The notes under the pieces are model-generated. The model did not search any database. It was not told the DNA's origin and saw only the letters and a program-made list of their open reading frames with translations. Below are positions 1 to 7,735 of a DNA stretch of 64,000 nucleotides, in pieces. Origin of the DNA: Gemmobacter fulvus. Its GTDB lineage: Bacteria > Pseudomonadota > Alphaproteobacteria > Rhodobacterales > Rhodobacteraceae. The stretch lies in the NCBI RefSeq assembly GCF_018798885.1, contig NZ_CP076361.1:124001-188000 (forward strand), written 5' to 3'. A program made the translations under genes and the position numbers. Every line of letters begins with the position of its first letter. Position 1 is the first letter of the stretch.

Positions 1-2
1 AA

Positions 3-704
3 TCGGTGCTGTGTGTGATGGGGCCGAAGGCGCGCGATCTGCTGATGCGGGTCAGCCCGAATGACTTCAGCAATGCCACGCATCCCTTTGGCACAGCGCG
101 CGAAATCGAGATCGGCATGGGCCTCGCCCGGGCGCATCGGGTGACCTATGTCGGCGAGCTGGGCTGGGAGCTTTATGTGAGCAGCGACCAGACCGCGCAT
201 GTGTTCGAGGCGCTGGAGGCGGTGGGGGCCGATCTGGGGCTGAAGCTGTGTGGCCTGCACGCGCTGGATTCCTGCCGCATCGAAAAGGCCTACCGGCATT
301 TCGGCCATGACATCACCGATGAGGATCATGTTCTGGAAGCGGGCCTCGGCTTTGCCGTGCGCCTGAAGAAACCCGGGTTTCTGGGGCGCGAGGCGGTGCT
401 GCGCAAGCAGGAGGCGGGGCTCGACCGCCGCATGGTGCAGTTCCGGCTGACCGACCCCGCACCGCTGCTGTTCCACAATGAGGCGATCGTGCGGGATGGC
501 AGGATCGTCGGGCCGGTGACCAGCGGCAATTACGGTCATTTTCTCGGCGGAGCGATCGGGCTGGGCTATGTGCCGTGCCGGGGCGAGACGGTGCAGGAGG
601 TGCTGGACGCGCGCTACGAGATCGAAGTGGCCGGGGTGCGCCATGCGGCCATCGCATCCCTGGTGCCGATGTATGATCCGACATCGGAACGTGTGCGCCT
701 GTGA
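3..704 (+). CDS. GcvT-domain C-terminus of a dimethylglycine/sarcosine dehydrogenase-like protein (5' truncated by window)
   Basis: The frame is open from the window edge, so this is only the last 233 codons of a longer gene. The visible part is the folate-binding aminomethyltransferase (GcvT) module plus its C-terminal barrel: a V/L-C-V-M-G-P-K-A motif, the glycine-rich T-Y-V-G-E-L-G-W-E-L segment near residue 48, and a L-D-S-C-R-I-E-K-A-Y-R stretch typical of dimethylglycine/sarcosine dehydrogenase-type flavoproteins. Those enzymes pass a one-carbon unit from N-methyl amines to tetrahydrofolate in the cytoplasm. An upstream FAD domain is expected but lies outside the window. It is followed, across a hairpin repeat, by an MttB-family methyltransferase, which supports a methylamine/betaine role. 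Family assignment is firm; the substrate is unknown. Confidence 0.8.
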   Translation, partial: SVLCVMGPKARDLLMRVSPNDFSNATHPFGTAREIEIGMGLARAHRVTYVGELGWELYVSSDQTAHVFEALEAVGADLGLKLCGLHALDSCRIEKAYRHFGHDITDEDHVLEAGLGFAVRLKKPGFLGREAVLRKQEAGLDRRMVQFRLTDPAPLLFHNEAIVRDGRIVGPVTSGNYGHFLGGAIGLGYVPCRGETVQEVLDARYEIEVAGVRHAAIASLVPMYDPTSERVRL

Positions 705-710
705 CAGCCC

Positions 711-761
711 CCGGAGGCGCTGCCTCCGGACCTCCGGGATATTTATGCCAATGTGAAAGGG
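711..761 (+). repeat. Dispersed intergenic element, copy 1
   Basis: A perfect 8-bp stem (711-718 with 722-729, 3-nt loop) is followed by the block GGATATTTATGCCAATGTGA and AAGGG. The same hairpin-plus-block arrangement recurs at 5428 and 49181. Here it lies just behind the stop of the GcvT-domain gene and ends next to the ribosome site of the next gene, so it may act as a weak terminator or mRNA-processing hairpin inside the operon. Confidence 0.65.
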
Positions 762-767
762 CATGAG

Positions 768-2321
768 ATGAGCGATATTGGGGATATTTGCGAACCGGCA
801 CGGGCGCGCCGCACAGGCGGGCGGGCGGCGCGGGTGGCCGAGCGGGCGGCACCGCTGGCCGAGAACTTGCGCCCGGTGCGGCCCGGGATGCCGGGTGGGC
901 AATACCGGCCTTTGACCGAGGCGGGCATTGCCAGGATTCATGCGCAGGCGCTGGAGGCGCTGGAGGTGATCGGCCTGTCGCAGGCGCCGCCCTCTGGGGT
1001 AGAGATCCTGACCGGCGCAGGCGCGGTGCAGGGCGATGACGGGCGCATCCGCTTTCCGCGCGCGCTGGTCGAGGACATGCTGGCCAAGGCGGCGCGCGAC
1101 ATCACGCTGCATGGGCGGGAGGAAAAATACGACCTGCATCTGAGCGGCAGCAATGTGCATTTCGGCACGGCGGGGGCGGCGGTGCATATCGTGGATCCGG
1201 TCACGCTCGACTATCGCGAGTCGACGGCGCAGGATCTGTATGATGCGGCGCGGCTGGTGCAGAATCTGGACAATGTGCATTTCTTTCAGCGCGCCATGGT
1301 CTGCCGGGACGTGCTGGACAATTACGACATGGATGTGAACACGCTGTATGCCTGTCTGTCGGGCACGAGCAAACATGTCGGCACCTCGTTCAGTGATCCG
1401 AGCCATGTGGCGGGCTGTTTCGAGCTGCTGCATCAGGTGGCGGGCGGCGAGGCGGCCTGGCGGGCGCGGCCCTTTGTCAGCAATTCCAACTGTTTTGTCG
1501 TGCCGCCGATGAAGTTTGCCGAAGAAAGCTGCATCGTCATGGAGGATTGCGTGCGGCGCGGCATGCCGGTGCTGCTGCTGAGTGCCGGGCAGGCGGGGGC
1601 GACGGCCCCGGCCCCGATTGCGCTGGCCATCGTGCAGGCGATGGCGGAATGTCTGGCCGGGGTGGTCTATGTCAATGCGATCCGGCCGGGGGCACCCGCA
1701 ATCTTTGGCACCTGGCCCTTCGTCAGTGACCTGCGCACCGGCGCCATGTCGGGCGGATCGGCGGAACAGGCCCTGCTGACCGCGGGCTGCGCGCAGATGC
1801 ACCGCTTTTATGGCCTGCCCGGCGGGGCTGCCTCGGGCATCAGCGACAGCAAGCTGCCCGATATGCAGGCGGGCTGGGAGCAGGGCATCACCAATGTGCT
1901 CGCGGGCCTGTCGGGCCTGAACATGTGTTACGAGGCGGTGGGCATGCATGCCTCGCTGCTGGGGTTTTGTCTGGAAAGCCTGGTGATGGGGGATGACATT
2001 CTGGGCCAGGTGCTGCGCTGTGTGCGCGGCATCGACGTGACGGAGGACAGCACCAGCATCGAGGCGATGAAGGCGGTCTGTCTGGGCGGGCCGGGGCATT
2101 ATCTGGGATCGGAGCAGACTTTGGCGCTGATGCAGACCGAATATATCTATCCTTCGGTCGGCAACCGCATGTCGCCCAAGGAATGGAACGAGGCCGGAAA
2201 GCCCTTGTTGCTAGACCGGGCGATTGCGCGCAAGAATGATATTCTCGGCAAGGCGGGCAGCATGATTGATCCGCAGATCGATGCGGCGATCCGGGCGGCC
2301 TATAACATCCATTTCCGGTGA
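768..2321 (+). CDS. MttB-family (trimethylamine methyltransferase-like) protein, non-pyrrolysine
   Basis: A 517-residue member of the MttB/COG5598 superfamily, whose characterised members demethylate quaternary or tertiary amines (trimethylamine, glycine betaine, proline betaine, carnitine) and hand the methyl group to a corrinoid protein. Family landmarks include the glycine-rich H-F-G-T-A-G-A-A-V-H-I segment near residue 130 and G-G-P-G-H-Y-L-G near residue 445. There is no in-frame TAG, so it is not a pyrrolysine enzyme. The N-terminus has an arginine-rich R-R-T-G-G-R-A-A-R tail that the second MttB copy at 49361 shares. ATG 768 is preferred over 753 because AAAGGG lies at a suitable distance. 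Neighbouring GcvT and dehydrogenase genes suggest oxidation of an N-methyl compound. No corrinoid protein gene is in view. Confidence 0.85.
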   Translation: MSDIGDICEPARARRTGGRAARVAERAAPLAENLRPVRPGMPGGQYRPLTEAGIARIHAQALEALEVIGLSQAPPSGVEILTGAGAVQGDDGRIRFPRALVEDMLAKAARDITLHGREEKYDLHLSGSNVHFGTAGAAVHIVDPVTLDYRESTAQDLYDAARLVQNLDNVHFFQRAMVCRDVLDNYDMDVNTLYACLSGTSKHVGTSFSDPSHVAGCFELLHQVAGGEAAWRARPFVSNSNCFVVPPMKFAEESCIVMEDCVRRGMPVLLLSAGQAGATAPAPIALAIVQAMAECLAGVVYVNAIRPGAPAIFGTWPFVSDLRTGAMSGGSAEQALLTAGCAQMHRFYGLPGGAASGISDSKLPDMQAGWEQGITNVLAGLSGLNMCYEAVGMHASLLGFCLESLVMGDDILGQVLRCVRGIDVTEDSTSIEAMKAVCLGGPGHYLGSEQTLALMQTEYIYPSVGNRMSPKEWNEAGKPLLLDRAIARKNDILGKAGSMIDPQIDAAIRAAYNIHFR

Positions 2322-2328
2322 GAAACCC

Positions 2329-3762
2329 ATGATCTCTGACAAGCTTCTGAAGTTCTACATCAATGGCGACTGGGTGACGCCGCTGGGCACGGACCGGGCC
2401 GGGGTGGAAAATCCGGCGACCGAGGACATCATCGCCGAAGTGGCGCTGGGATCCGAGGCCGATGCGGATCGCGCCATTCTGGCGGCGCGGGCGGCGTTTG
2501 ATGCCTATACGCTCTGGCCGGTGGCGGAGCGCATCGCGCTGGTGCAGCGGATCCTCGACATCTACACCGCGCGCTACGAGGAGTTCGCACAGGCGATGAG
2601 TCTGGAGATGGGTGCGCCGATCGACTGGGCGCGCGGGGCACAGGCCTGGGCGGGGCAGGTGCATATCGAAAGCACCATTCAGGCCGCGAAAGAGATGCAA
2701 TGGGATTATGCGCGTGGCAGCACCCGGATCGTGCATGAGGGCATTGGCGTCTGTGCGCTGATCACGCCATGGAACTGGCCGATGAACCAGATTGCCTGCA
2801 AGGTGGCCCCGGCGCTGATCGCGGGCTGCACCATGGTGCTGAAGCCATCGGAAATCGCGCCGCTGTCGGGGGCGCTGTTTGCCGAGGTCTGCCATGCGGC
2901 GGGCGTGCCTGCGGGCGTGTTCAATCTGGTCAATGGCACCGGGCCGGTGGTGGGGGCGCGGCTGAGCGCGCATCCTGAGGTGGATATGGTCAGCTTTACC
3001 GGATCGACCCGCGCCGGCACAGCGGTGGCGGCAGCGGCGGCCCCGACGGTCAAGCGGGTGGCGCAGGAGCTGGGCGGCAAATCTGCCAATATCATCCTGC
3101 CTACCGCCGATCTGGCGGCGGCGGTGACTGGCGGGGTTGAGGGCTGCTTCGGCAATAGCGGCCAAAGCTGCGATGCGCCGACGCGCATGTTCGTGCCGCG
3201 CGCCGCCCATGCGCAGGCGCTGGACGTGGCGCGGGCCGCCGCTGCCGCCGTGGTGGTCGGCGATCCACAGGCGGCGGGCACCACGATGGGGCCGCTGATC
3301 TCCAAGGCGCAATATGACAAGGTTCAGGGGCTGATCCAGAGCGGGATCGACGAAGGTGCGACCCTCGTCTGTGGTGGCACCGGACGGCCTGCCGGGCTGA
3401 ACCGGGGCTGGTTTGCCCAGCCGACGATCTTTGGCGATGTGACCCATGAGATGACCATCTCGCGTGAAGAGATCTTTGGCCCGGTGCTGGCAATCCTGCC
3501 CTATGACACGGTGGAGGATGCGGTGCGCATGGCCAATGACACCGTGTATGGTCTGGCCGCCTATGTGCAGGGGCCGCTGGCCGAGGCACGGGCGGTGGGG
3601 CGGCGGCTGCGGGCGGGGCAGGTGAATCTCAATTACCCCGATTGGGATACATTCGCGCCCTTCGGCGGTTACAAACAATCCGGCAATGGCCGCGAATACG
3701 CGGGCTGGGGCATCCATGACTTTTGCGAAACCAAGGCTCTGGTCGGATATGGGGAAGCATGA
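2329..3762 (+). CDS. NAD(P)-dependent aldehyde dehydrogenase
   Basis: A 477-residue enzyme of normal ALDH-superfamily length. Visible family motifs in order: the T-P-W-N-W-P cofactor-loop near residue 146, F-T-G-S-T-R-A-G nucleotide-binding turn, the general-base region Q-E-L-G-G-K-S, the catalytic cysteine in N-S-G-Q-S-C-D-A-P, and the C-terminal E-E-I-F-G-P-V. It oxidises an aldehyde to an acid, and in this setting probably one released by demethylation or chain shortening of an N-methylated compound. The gene starts 7 bp after the MttB stop and its stop overlaps the next start, so the three genes are one transcription unit. The substrate cannot be read from the sequence; betaine-aldehyde and semialdehyde types are both possible. 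Confidence 0.9.
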   Translation: MISDKLLKFYINGDWVTPLGTDRAGVENPATEDIIAEVALGSEADADRAILAARAAFDAYTLWPVAERIALVQRILDIYTARYEEFAQAMSLEMGAPIDWARGAQAWAGQVHIESTIQAAKEMQWDYARGSTRIVHEGIGVCALITPWNWPMNQIACKVAPALIAGCTMVLKPSEIAPLSGALFAEVCHAAGVPAGVFNLVNGTGPVVGARLSAHPEVDMVSFTGSTRAGTAVAAAAAPTVKRVAQELGGKSANIILPTADLAAAVTGGVEGCFGNSGQSCDAPTRMFVPRAAHAQALDVARAAAAAVVVGDPQAAGTTMGPLISKAQYDKVQGLIQSGIDEGATLVCGGTGRPAGLNRGWFAQPTIFGDVTHEMTISREEIFGPVLAILPYDTVEDAVRMANDTVYGLAAYVQGPLAEARAVGRRLRAGQVNLNYPDWDTFAPFGGYKQSGNGREYAGWGIHDFCETKALVGYGEA

Positions 3763-4661
3763 TGCGATACGGCTATATCGGTCTTGGCAATCTGGGTGGG
3801 CATCTGGCGGCGCGGCTGATCGAGGCCGGGTTCGAGGTCACGGTACATGACCGCAATCCGGCGCTGAGCGAACGGCACCGGGCGCTGGGGGCGGCGGTGG
3901 CACCTTCGGCCACGGCGCTGGCCGCCGAGGTGGACCATGTGTTCACCTGCCTGCCCTCGCCGCAGATTTCGGAAAACGTGCTGGCGCAGATCTTGCCGGT
4001 GATGCGGCCCGGCGCGCATTGGATCGAGAACTCGACGCTGGGGCGCGATGATATCCTGCGGCTGGGGCAGTTGGCCTCGGAGCAGGGCGTGCGGCTGATG
4101 GAGGCCCCGGTGACGGGCGGCGTGCATCTGGCGGCGCGCGGCGAGATCACCGTGCTGACCGGCGGCGCGCGCGATCTTTATGACACGCATCTGCCTGCCC
4201 TTCAGGCGATGGGTGGGCGGATCTTCCATATGGGGCCGCTGGGATCGGCGGCGGTGATCAAGGTGATCACCAATATGCTGGCCTTCATCCATCTTCTGGC
4301 CGATGCCGAGGCGCTGATGCTGGCCAAACGCGGCGGGCTGGACCTGCGCACGGCCTGGGAGGCAATCACCGCCTCGTCCGGCAGCAGTTTCGTGCATGAG
4401 ACCGAGGGGCAGCTGATCCTGAATGGCAGTTACGACGTGGGGTTCACCATGGATCTGGCGCTGAAGGATCTGGGCTTTGCGATGGGCTTTGGCAAGGAAT
4501 TCGGTGTGCCGCTGGATCTGGCATCGCTGGCCAGCCAGAGCTTCCTGAAGGGCAAGGCGGCCTATGGCGGCGCCGCGCCCTCGACCCAGATCGCCAAATT
4601 GCTGGAGGATCTGCTGGGCACCGATCTGCGCGCCGAGGGCTTTCCGGCGAAGTTGGTCTGA
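3759..4661 (+). CDS. 3-hydroxyisobutyrate dehydrogenase-family NAD(P)-dependent oxidoreductase
   Basis: A 300-residue beta-hydroxyacid dehydrogenase. The N-terminal Rossmann signature G-L-G-N-L-G-G begins near residue 7. The substrate-binding segment E-A-P-V-T-G-G lies near residue 115, and the conserved catalytic lysine is in V-I-K-V-I-T-N-M-L near residue 168. The family oxidises 3-hydroxyacids (3-hydroxyisobutyrate, tartronate, 2-hydroxy-glutarate relatives) to semialdehydes. Start codons at 3759 and 3762 are both possible; either overlaps the aldehyde dehydrogenase stop, which implies translational coupling. A semialdehyde made here could be the substrate of the preceding aldehyde dehydrogenase. 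That pairing is inference. Confidence 0.87.
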   Translation: MMRYGYIGLGNLGGHLAARLIEAGFEVTVHDRNPALSERHRALGAAVAPSATALAAEVDHVFTCLPSPQISENVLAQILPVMRPGAHWIENSTLGRDDILRLGQLASEQGVRLMEAPVTGGVHLAARGEITVLTGGARDLYDTHLPALQAMGGRIFHMGPLGSAAVIKVITNMLAFIHLLADAEALMLAKRGGLDLRTAWEAITASSGSSFVHETEGQLILNGSYDVGFTMDLALKDLGFAMGFGKEFGVPLDLASLASQSFLKGKAAYGGAAPSTQIAKLLEDLLGTDLRAEGFPAKLV

Positions 4662-4677
4662 GAGAGGACCGTAGGGA

Positions 4678-4708
4678 TGCGGAGGGGGCCGTGGACCCCC
4701 CAACCGCA
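4678..4708. terminator. Hairpin between convergent genes
   Basis: Nested arms TGCGG (4678-4682) with CCGCA (4704-4708) and GGGGG (4684-4688) with CCCCC (4696-4700) form a GC-rich hairpin in the 49-bp gap between two convergent genes. No long T-run is seen on either side. Its position suggests a bidirectional terminator. Confidence 0.4.
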
Positions 4709-4710
4709 GG

Positions 4711-5394
4711 TCAGACCCGCGCGATCAGGCGCGTGGCTTCGGCCCGGATGTCACCCAGCAGCGCCCGGTCTTCGCCGGGGAAAAACCGGGCGCGGGTGGC
4801 GGTGGCCAGCGGCACCGGCGTCTCGATCAGCACGCGCGGGCCGGTTTTCACCGCTTCGGCCTGCCAGCTGCGCGCCAGCGCGATCTGCGCGGCCTTGCTG
4901 GCGCCATAGGCCCCGAAGAACTTCTCGCCCGCGCGCGGATCCTCGAGGAACATCGCGGTGGCGCTGCCGCCTGCGGCCTGCAACAGCGGCTCGATCATGG
5001 TGATCAGAACGCCGGTGGCCCGGGTGTTGATCGCGACCGATTTGTCCCAGTCCTTCACATCGACAAAGGCAGCCGGGGCGAGGGGGGCGGCATGCACAGC
5101 GGCATGGACCCAGAGATCGAGCTTGCCCCAGCGGTCATGGATCGAGCGGCACAGATGCGCCATGGCATCATCATTGGTGATGTCCATCGGGGCCAGGGTC
5201 AGCTCGCCCGCGCCGGGCTGGCCCTTGGCCTTCACCCGGTCATCCAGCTCTTCCAGCCCTCCCACCGTGCGCGCCAGCGCCACCACATGCCAGCCGCGCG
5301 CGGCCAGCTCTTCGGCAATGGCCGCACCAAGGCCACGCGAGGCTCCGGTCACGAGGGCGATACGTTGGGACGTGCTGGGGGACGTGAGGGACAT
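4711..5394 (-). CDS. Short-chain dehydrogenase/reductase (SDR) family protein, atypical active site
   Basis: A 227-residue Rossmann protein with the cofactor motif T-G-A-S-R-G-L-G near residue 17 and the Y-G-A-S-K catalytic Tyr/Lys pair near residue 165. The usual catalytic serine about 13 residues before the tyrosine is absent: that segment reads F-L-E-D-P-R-A-G-E. It may therefore be a divergent or non-enzymatic SDR. It is the last gene of a run behind purF, with a 135-bp gap that contains a copy of the dispersed element. The substrate is unknown. Confidence 0.82.
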   Translation of the reverse strand: MSLTSPSTSQRIALVTGASRGLGAAIAEELAARGWHVVALARTVGGLEELDDRVKAKGQPGAGELTLAPMDITNDDAMAHLCRSIHDRWGKLDLWVHAAVHAAPLAPAAFVDVKDWDKSVAINTRATGVLITMIEPLLQAAGGSATAMFLEDPRAGEKFFGAYGASKAAQIALARSWQAEAVKTGPRVLIETPVPLATATRARFFPGEDRALLGDIRAEATRLIARV

Positions 5395-5427
5395 GCGGGC
5401 GGCTCCGGCGTGGGGATGGCGGTGACG

Positions 5428-5482
5428 CCGGGGGTTTCACACCCCCGGACCCCCGTGGGATATTTGCGCCAAGATGAAAGGG
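5428..5482 (+). repeat. Dispersed intergenic element, copy 2
   Basis: A perfect 8-bp stem CCGGGGGT / ACCCCCGG (5428-5435 with 5441-5448, loop TTCAC) is followed by GGGATATTTGCGCCAAGATG and AAAGGG. The block matches the copies at 711 and 49181. It sits between the purF stop and the start of the SDR gene, both on the minus strand, but is itself in + orientation. Confidence 0.65.
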
Positions 5483-5529
5483 CAAGGCAGCGCGGCGCGA
5501 CAGGGGGCCGCAGCGCCGCCCGGGCCGCG

Positions 5530-6993
5530 TTATTCTGCGGCCTTCATCTCGAATCCTTCGGCGAGTTTGTCCGAGGGCGGGATCGGATATTCGCCCGAGA
5601 AGCAGGCATCGCAGAATTTCGGGGCCTTGGCATCGCGGCCCGCGGCTTCGCCTGCGGCGCGGTAGAGGCCGTCGAGCGAGATGAATTTCAGGCTGTCGAC
5701 ACCGATCCAGTCGCGCATCTCGTCTTCGGACATGGTGGCGGCGAGGAGTTTGGCGCGTTCCGGCGTGTCGACGCCATAGAAGCAGGGCCAGGCGGTAGGC
5801 GGCGAGGCGATGCGGAAGTGGACCTCGGCGGCGCCGGCCTCAAGGATCATGTCCTTGATCTTGCGCGAGGTGGTGCCGCGCACCACCGAATCGTCGACCA
5901 GGATCACCCGCTTGCCCTTGATCAGCGCGCGGTTAACGTTCAGCTTCAGCCGCACGCCCATGTTGCGGATGCTTTCTGTGGGTTCGATGAAGGTCCGGCC
6001 CATATATTGGTTGCGGATGATGCCCATGGCATAGGGGATGCCCGATTCCTGGCTGAAGCCGATCGCTGCCGGGGTGCCTGAATCGGGGACCGGGCAGACC
6101 AGATCGGCCTCTACCGGGCTTTCCTTGGCCAGTTCGACCCCGATCTGGCGGCGGGTCTCATAGACGGAACGCCCGCCGAGGATCGAATCCGGGCGCGAGA
6201 AATAGACCTGTTCGAAGATGCAGAAGCGCGACGGGGCCGGGGTGAAGGGGCGGGTGCTTTCCACCTTGTTGCCTTCGATCACCACCATTTCGCCCGGCTC
6301 GATCTCGCGCACGAATTCGGCGCCGATGATGTCGAGACCGCAGGTTTCCGAGCTGAGCGCCCAGCCGTGATCGCTGATCCGGCCCAGCACCAGCGGGCGC
6401 ACGCCATGCGCGTCGCGCACGCCGATCAGTTTGGTGCGGGTCATGGCGACGACCGAGAACGCGCCTTCGACGCGGCGCAGCGCGTCCTTGATGCGTTCGC
6501 TCAGGTTCTTCTGGATCGAGCGCGCCATCAGGTGAATGATACATTCGCTGTCGGACGAGGATTGGAAGATCGAGCCGCGTTCGATCAGCTCCTTGCGCAG
6601 GGCTGCCGCATTGGTCAGATTGCCGTTATGGGCGATGGCGCAGCCGCCCATCGAGAATTCACCGAAGAAGGGCTGCACGTCGCGGATCGCGGTCGCGCCT
6701 TTCGACCCGGCGGTGGAATAGCGCACATGGCCGATGGCGAGGCTGCCGGGCAGGGTTTCCATCACATCGGCTTTGGTGAAATTGTCGCGCACATAGCCGA
6801 AGCGACGGGCAGAGTTGAACCCGCTGTCAGGATGATAGCTGACGATACCGCCCGCCTCCTGGCCGCGATGTTGCAAGGCGTGCAGGCCGAGTGCGACAAA
6901 ATTCGCCGCATCGGTCACACCGATAACGCCGAAAACGCCACACTCCTCCTTCAGCTTGTCGTCGTCGAACGGGGTGCTGAGGAAGGGGCGCAT
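5530..6993 (-). CDS. purF: Amidophosphoribosyltransferase
   Basis: This 487-residue enzyme catalyses the first committed step of purine synthesis, making phosphoribosylamine from PRPP and glutamine. The N-terminal Ntn glutaminase domain starts at the conserved cysteine in K-E-E-C-G-V-F-G, preceded by a short propeptide. The C-terminal phosphoribosyltransferase domain carries the PRPP loop V-I-L-V-D-D-S-V-V-R-G-T-T. ATG 6993 is chosen because it gives a normal propeptide; an upstream in-frame start at 7074 would add a basic tail unlike the family. It follows cvpA, the classical cvpA-purF pairing, with a hairpin in the gap. Confidence 0.97.
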   Translation of the reverse strand: MRPFLSTPFDDDKLKEECGVFGVIGVTDAANFVALGLHALQHRGQEAGGIVSYHPDSGFNSARRFGYVRDNFTKADVMETLPGSLAIGHVRYSTAGSKGATAIRDVQPFFGEFSMGGCAIAHNGNLTNAAALRKELIERGSIFQSSSDSECIIHLMARSIQKNLSERIKDALRRVEGAFSVVAMTRTKLIGVRDAHGVRPLVLGRISDHGWALSSETCGLDIIGAEFVREIEPGEMVVIEGNKVESTRPFTPAPSRFCIFEQVYFSRPDSILGGRSVYETRRQIGVELAKESPVEADLVCPVPDSGTPAAIGFSQESGIPYAMGIIRNQYMGRTFIEPTESIRNMGVRLKLNVNRALIKGKRVILVDDSVVRGTTSRKIKDMILEAGAAEVHFRIASPPTAWPCFYGVDTPERAKLLAATMSEDEMRDWIGVDSLKFISLDGLYRAAGEAAGRDAKAPKFCDACFSGEYPIPPSDKLAEGFEMKAAE

Positions 6994-7013
6994 GGGCTGG
7001 CTCCGAATCCGAA

Positions 7014-7031
7014 GGGGGGCTTTGGCCCCCC
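7014..7031. other. GC hairpin in the cvpA-purF gap
   Basis: GGGGGGC (7014-7020) pairs perfectly with GCCCCCC (7025-7031) across a TTTG loop. It lies 21 bp upstream of the purF start, inside the purF leader on the minus strand. It could attenuate or process the cvpA-purF message. A second small hairpin GGCGC-AA-GCGCC is at 7068-7079. No purine riboswitch consensus is apparent. Confidence 0.5.
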
Positions 7032-7119
7032 ATGTAATGGCTTGATGACGGAGTGTCACGCCCCGAAGGCGCAAGCGCCGGTCACTTATTCGGGTATGTG
7101 GCCGCGCCGGTCGCCGCCC

Positions 7120-7716
7120 TCAGTTCGCGGGGGCGGGCGCTTGCAGCGGGGTCTCGGCAGCCGGGGCCGTGCAGATCGACACAAGGCCTTCGTATTTCTG
7201 CACAATCCAGCCCGGCGCATCCGAGGGAATGGTTTCGTCGATATTGCCCTGGAACGACGCAAACACCTTGGCCGAGCGCGAATTGTCGACCATCGGCACG
7301 GTGTCCGCGGCGACAGCGCGGTCATAGACGATGAAGGCCACGGCCACCAGCAGCACACCGCGCACCACGCCGAACAGGAAGCCGAGCGCCTGATCCAGCC
7401 CGCCCAGAACCGACTGGTTCACCCAGGTCGAGAGCAGCGGGGTGAACAGTGCGGCCAGCACGAGGCCGATGGCAAAGACGGCGGCAAAGGCGGCAATCAC
7501 CGACAATTCGCAGCTGTCGCCCAGAAAATTGCCGATCACCGGCAATTCCTTCACCAGCGGCTGCGCCTGTGCGGCAAAGACATAGGCCAGCACGGCGGCG
7601 CCGATCCAGCCCGCAATCGCCATGCCTTCGCGCACCAGTCCGCGCGAATAGGCGAGGATCGCCGATAGCACGATGACCGCCGCCACCACGCCGTCAATGA
7701 TGGTGAAACCTTCCAT
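7120..7716 (-). CDS. cvpA: CvpA family membrane protein
   Basis: A 198-residue inner-membrane protein with about four hydrophobic segments between residues 5 and 125 and a polar C-terminal tail ending in A-P-A-P-A-N. CvpA proteins are linked to colicin V production, envelope homeostasis and resistance to bile or deoxycholate in enteric bacteria; the molecular function is not settled. ATG 7716 follows a purine-rich stretch (GGGGGAGAGACGG) and gives an immediate hydrophobic start. It lies 19 bp after radA and upstream of purF, the same order as in many Proteobacteria. Confidence 0.88.
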   Translation of the reverse strand: MEGFTIIDGVVAAVIVLSAILAYSRGLVREGMAIAGWIGAAVLAYVFAAQAQPLVKELPVIGNFLGDSCELSVIAAFAAVFAIGLVLAALFTPLLSTWVNQSVLGGLDQALGFLFGVVRGVLLVAVAFIVYDRAVAADTVPMVDNSRSAKVFASFQGNIDETIPSDAPGWIVQKYEGLVSICTAPAAETPLQAPAPAN

Positions 7717-7735
7717 TCCGTCTCTCCCCCGGGGC

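Noticed and set aside
768-2321. Pyrrolysine-containing trimethylamine methyltransferase
   Set aside because: The frame has no in-frame TAG and runs to normal length. The same holds for the copy at 49361.
1888-3717. A 609-codon minus-strand open frame opposite the MttB and aldehyde dehydrogenase genes
   Set aside because: The arginine/proline/histidine-rich translation has no motifs, while the + strand genes are unmistakable.
6994-7074. Upstream start for purF adding 27 residues
   Set aside because: The extension is basic and unlike PurF propeptides and would include the leader hairpin; ATG 6993 fits the family.
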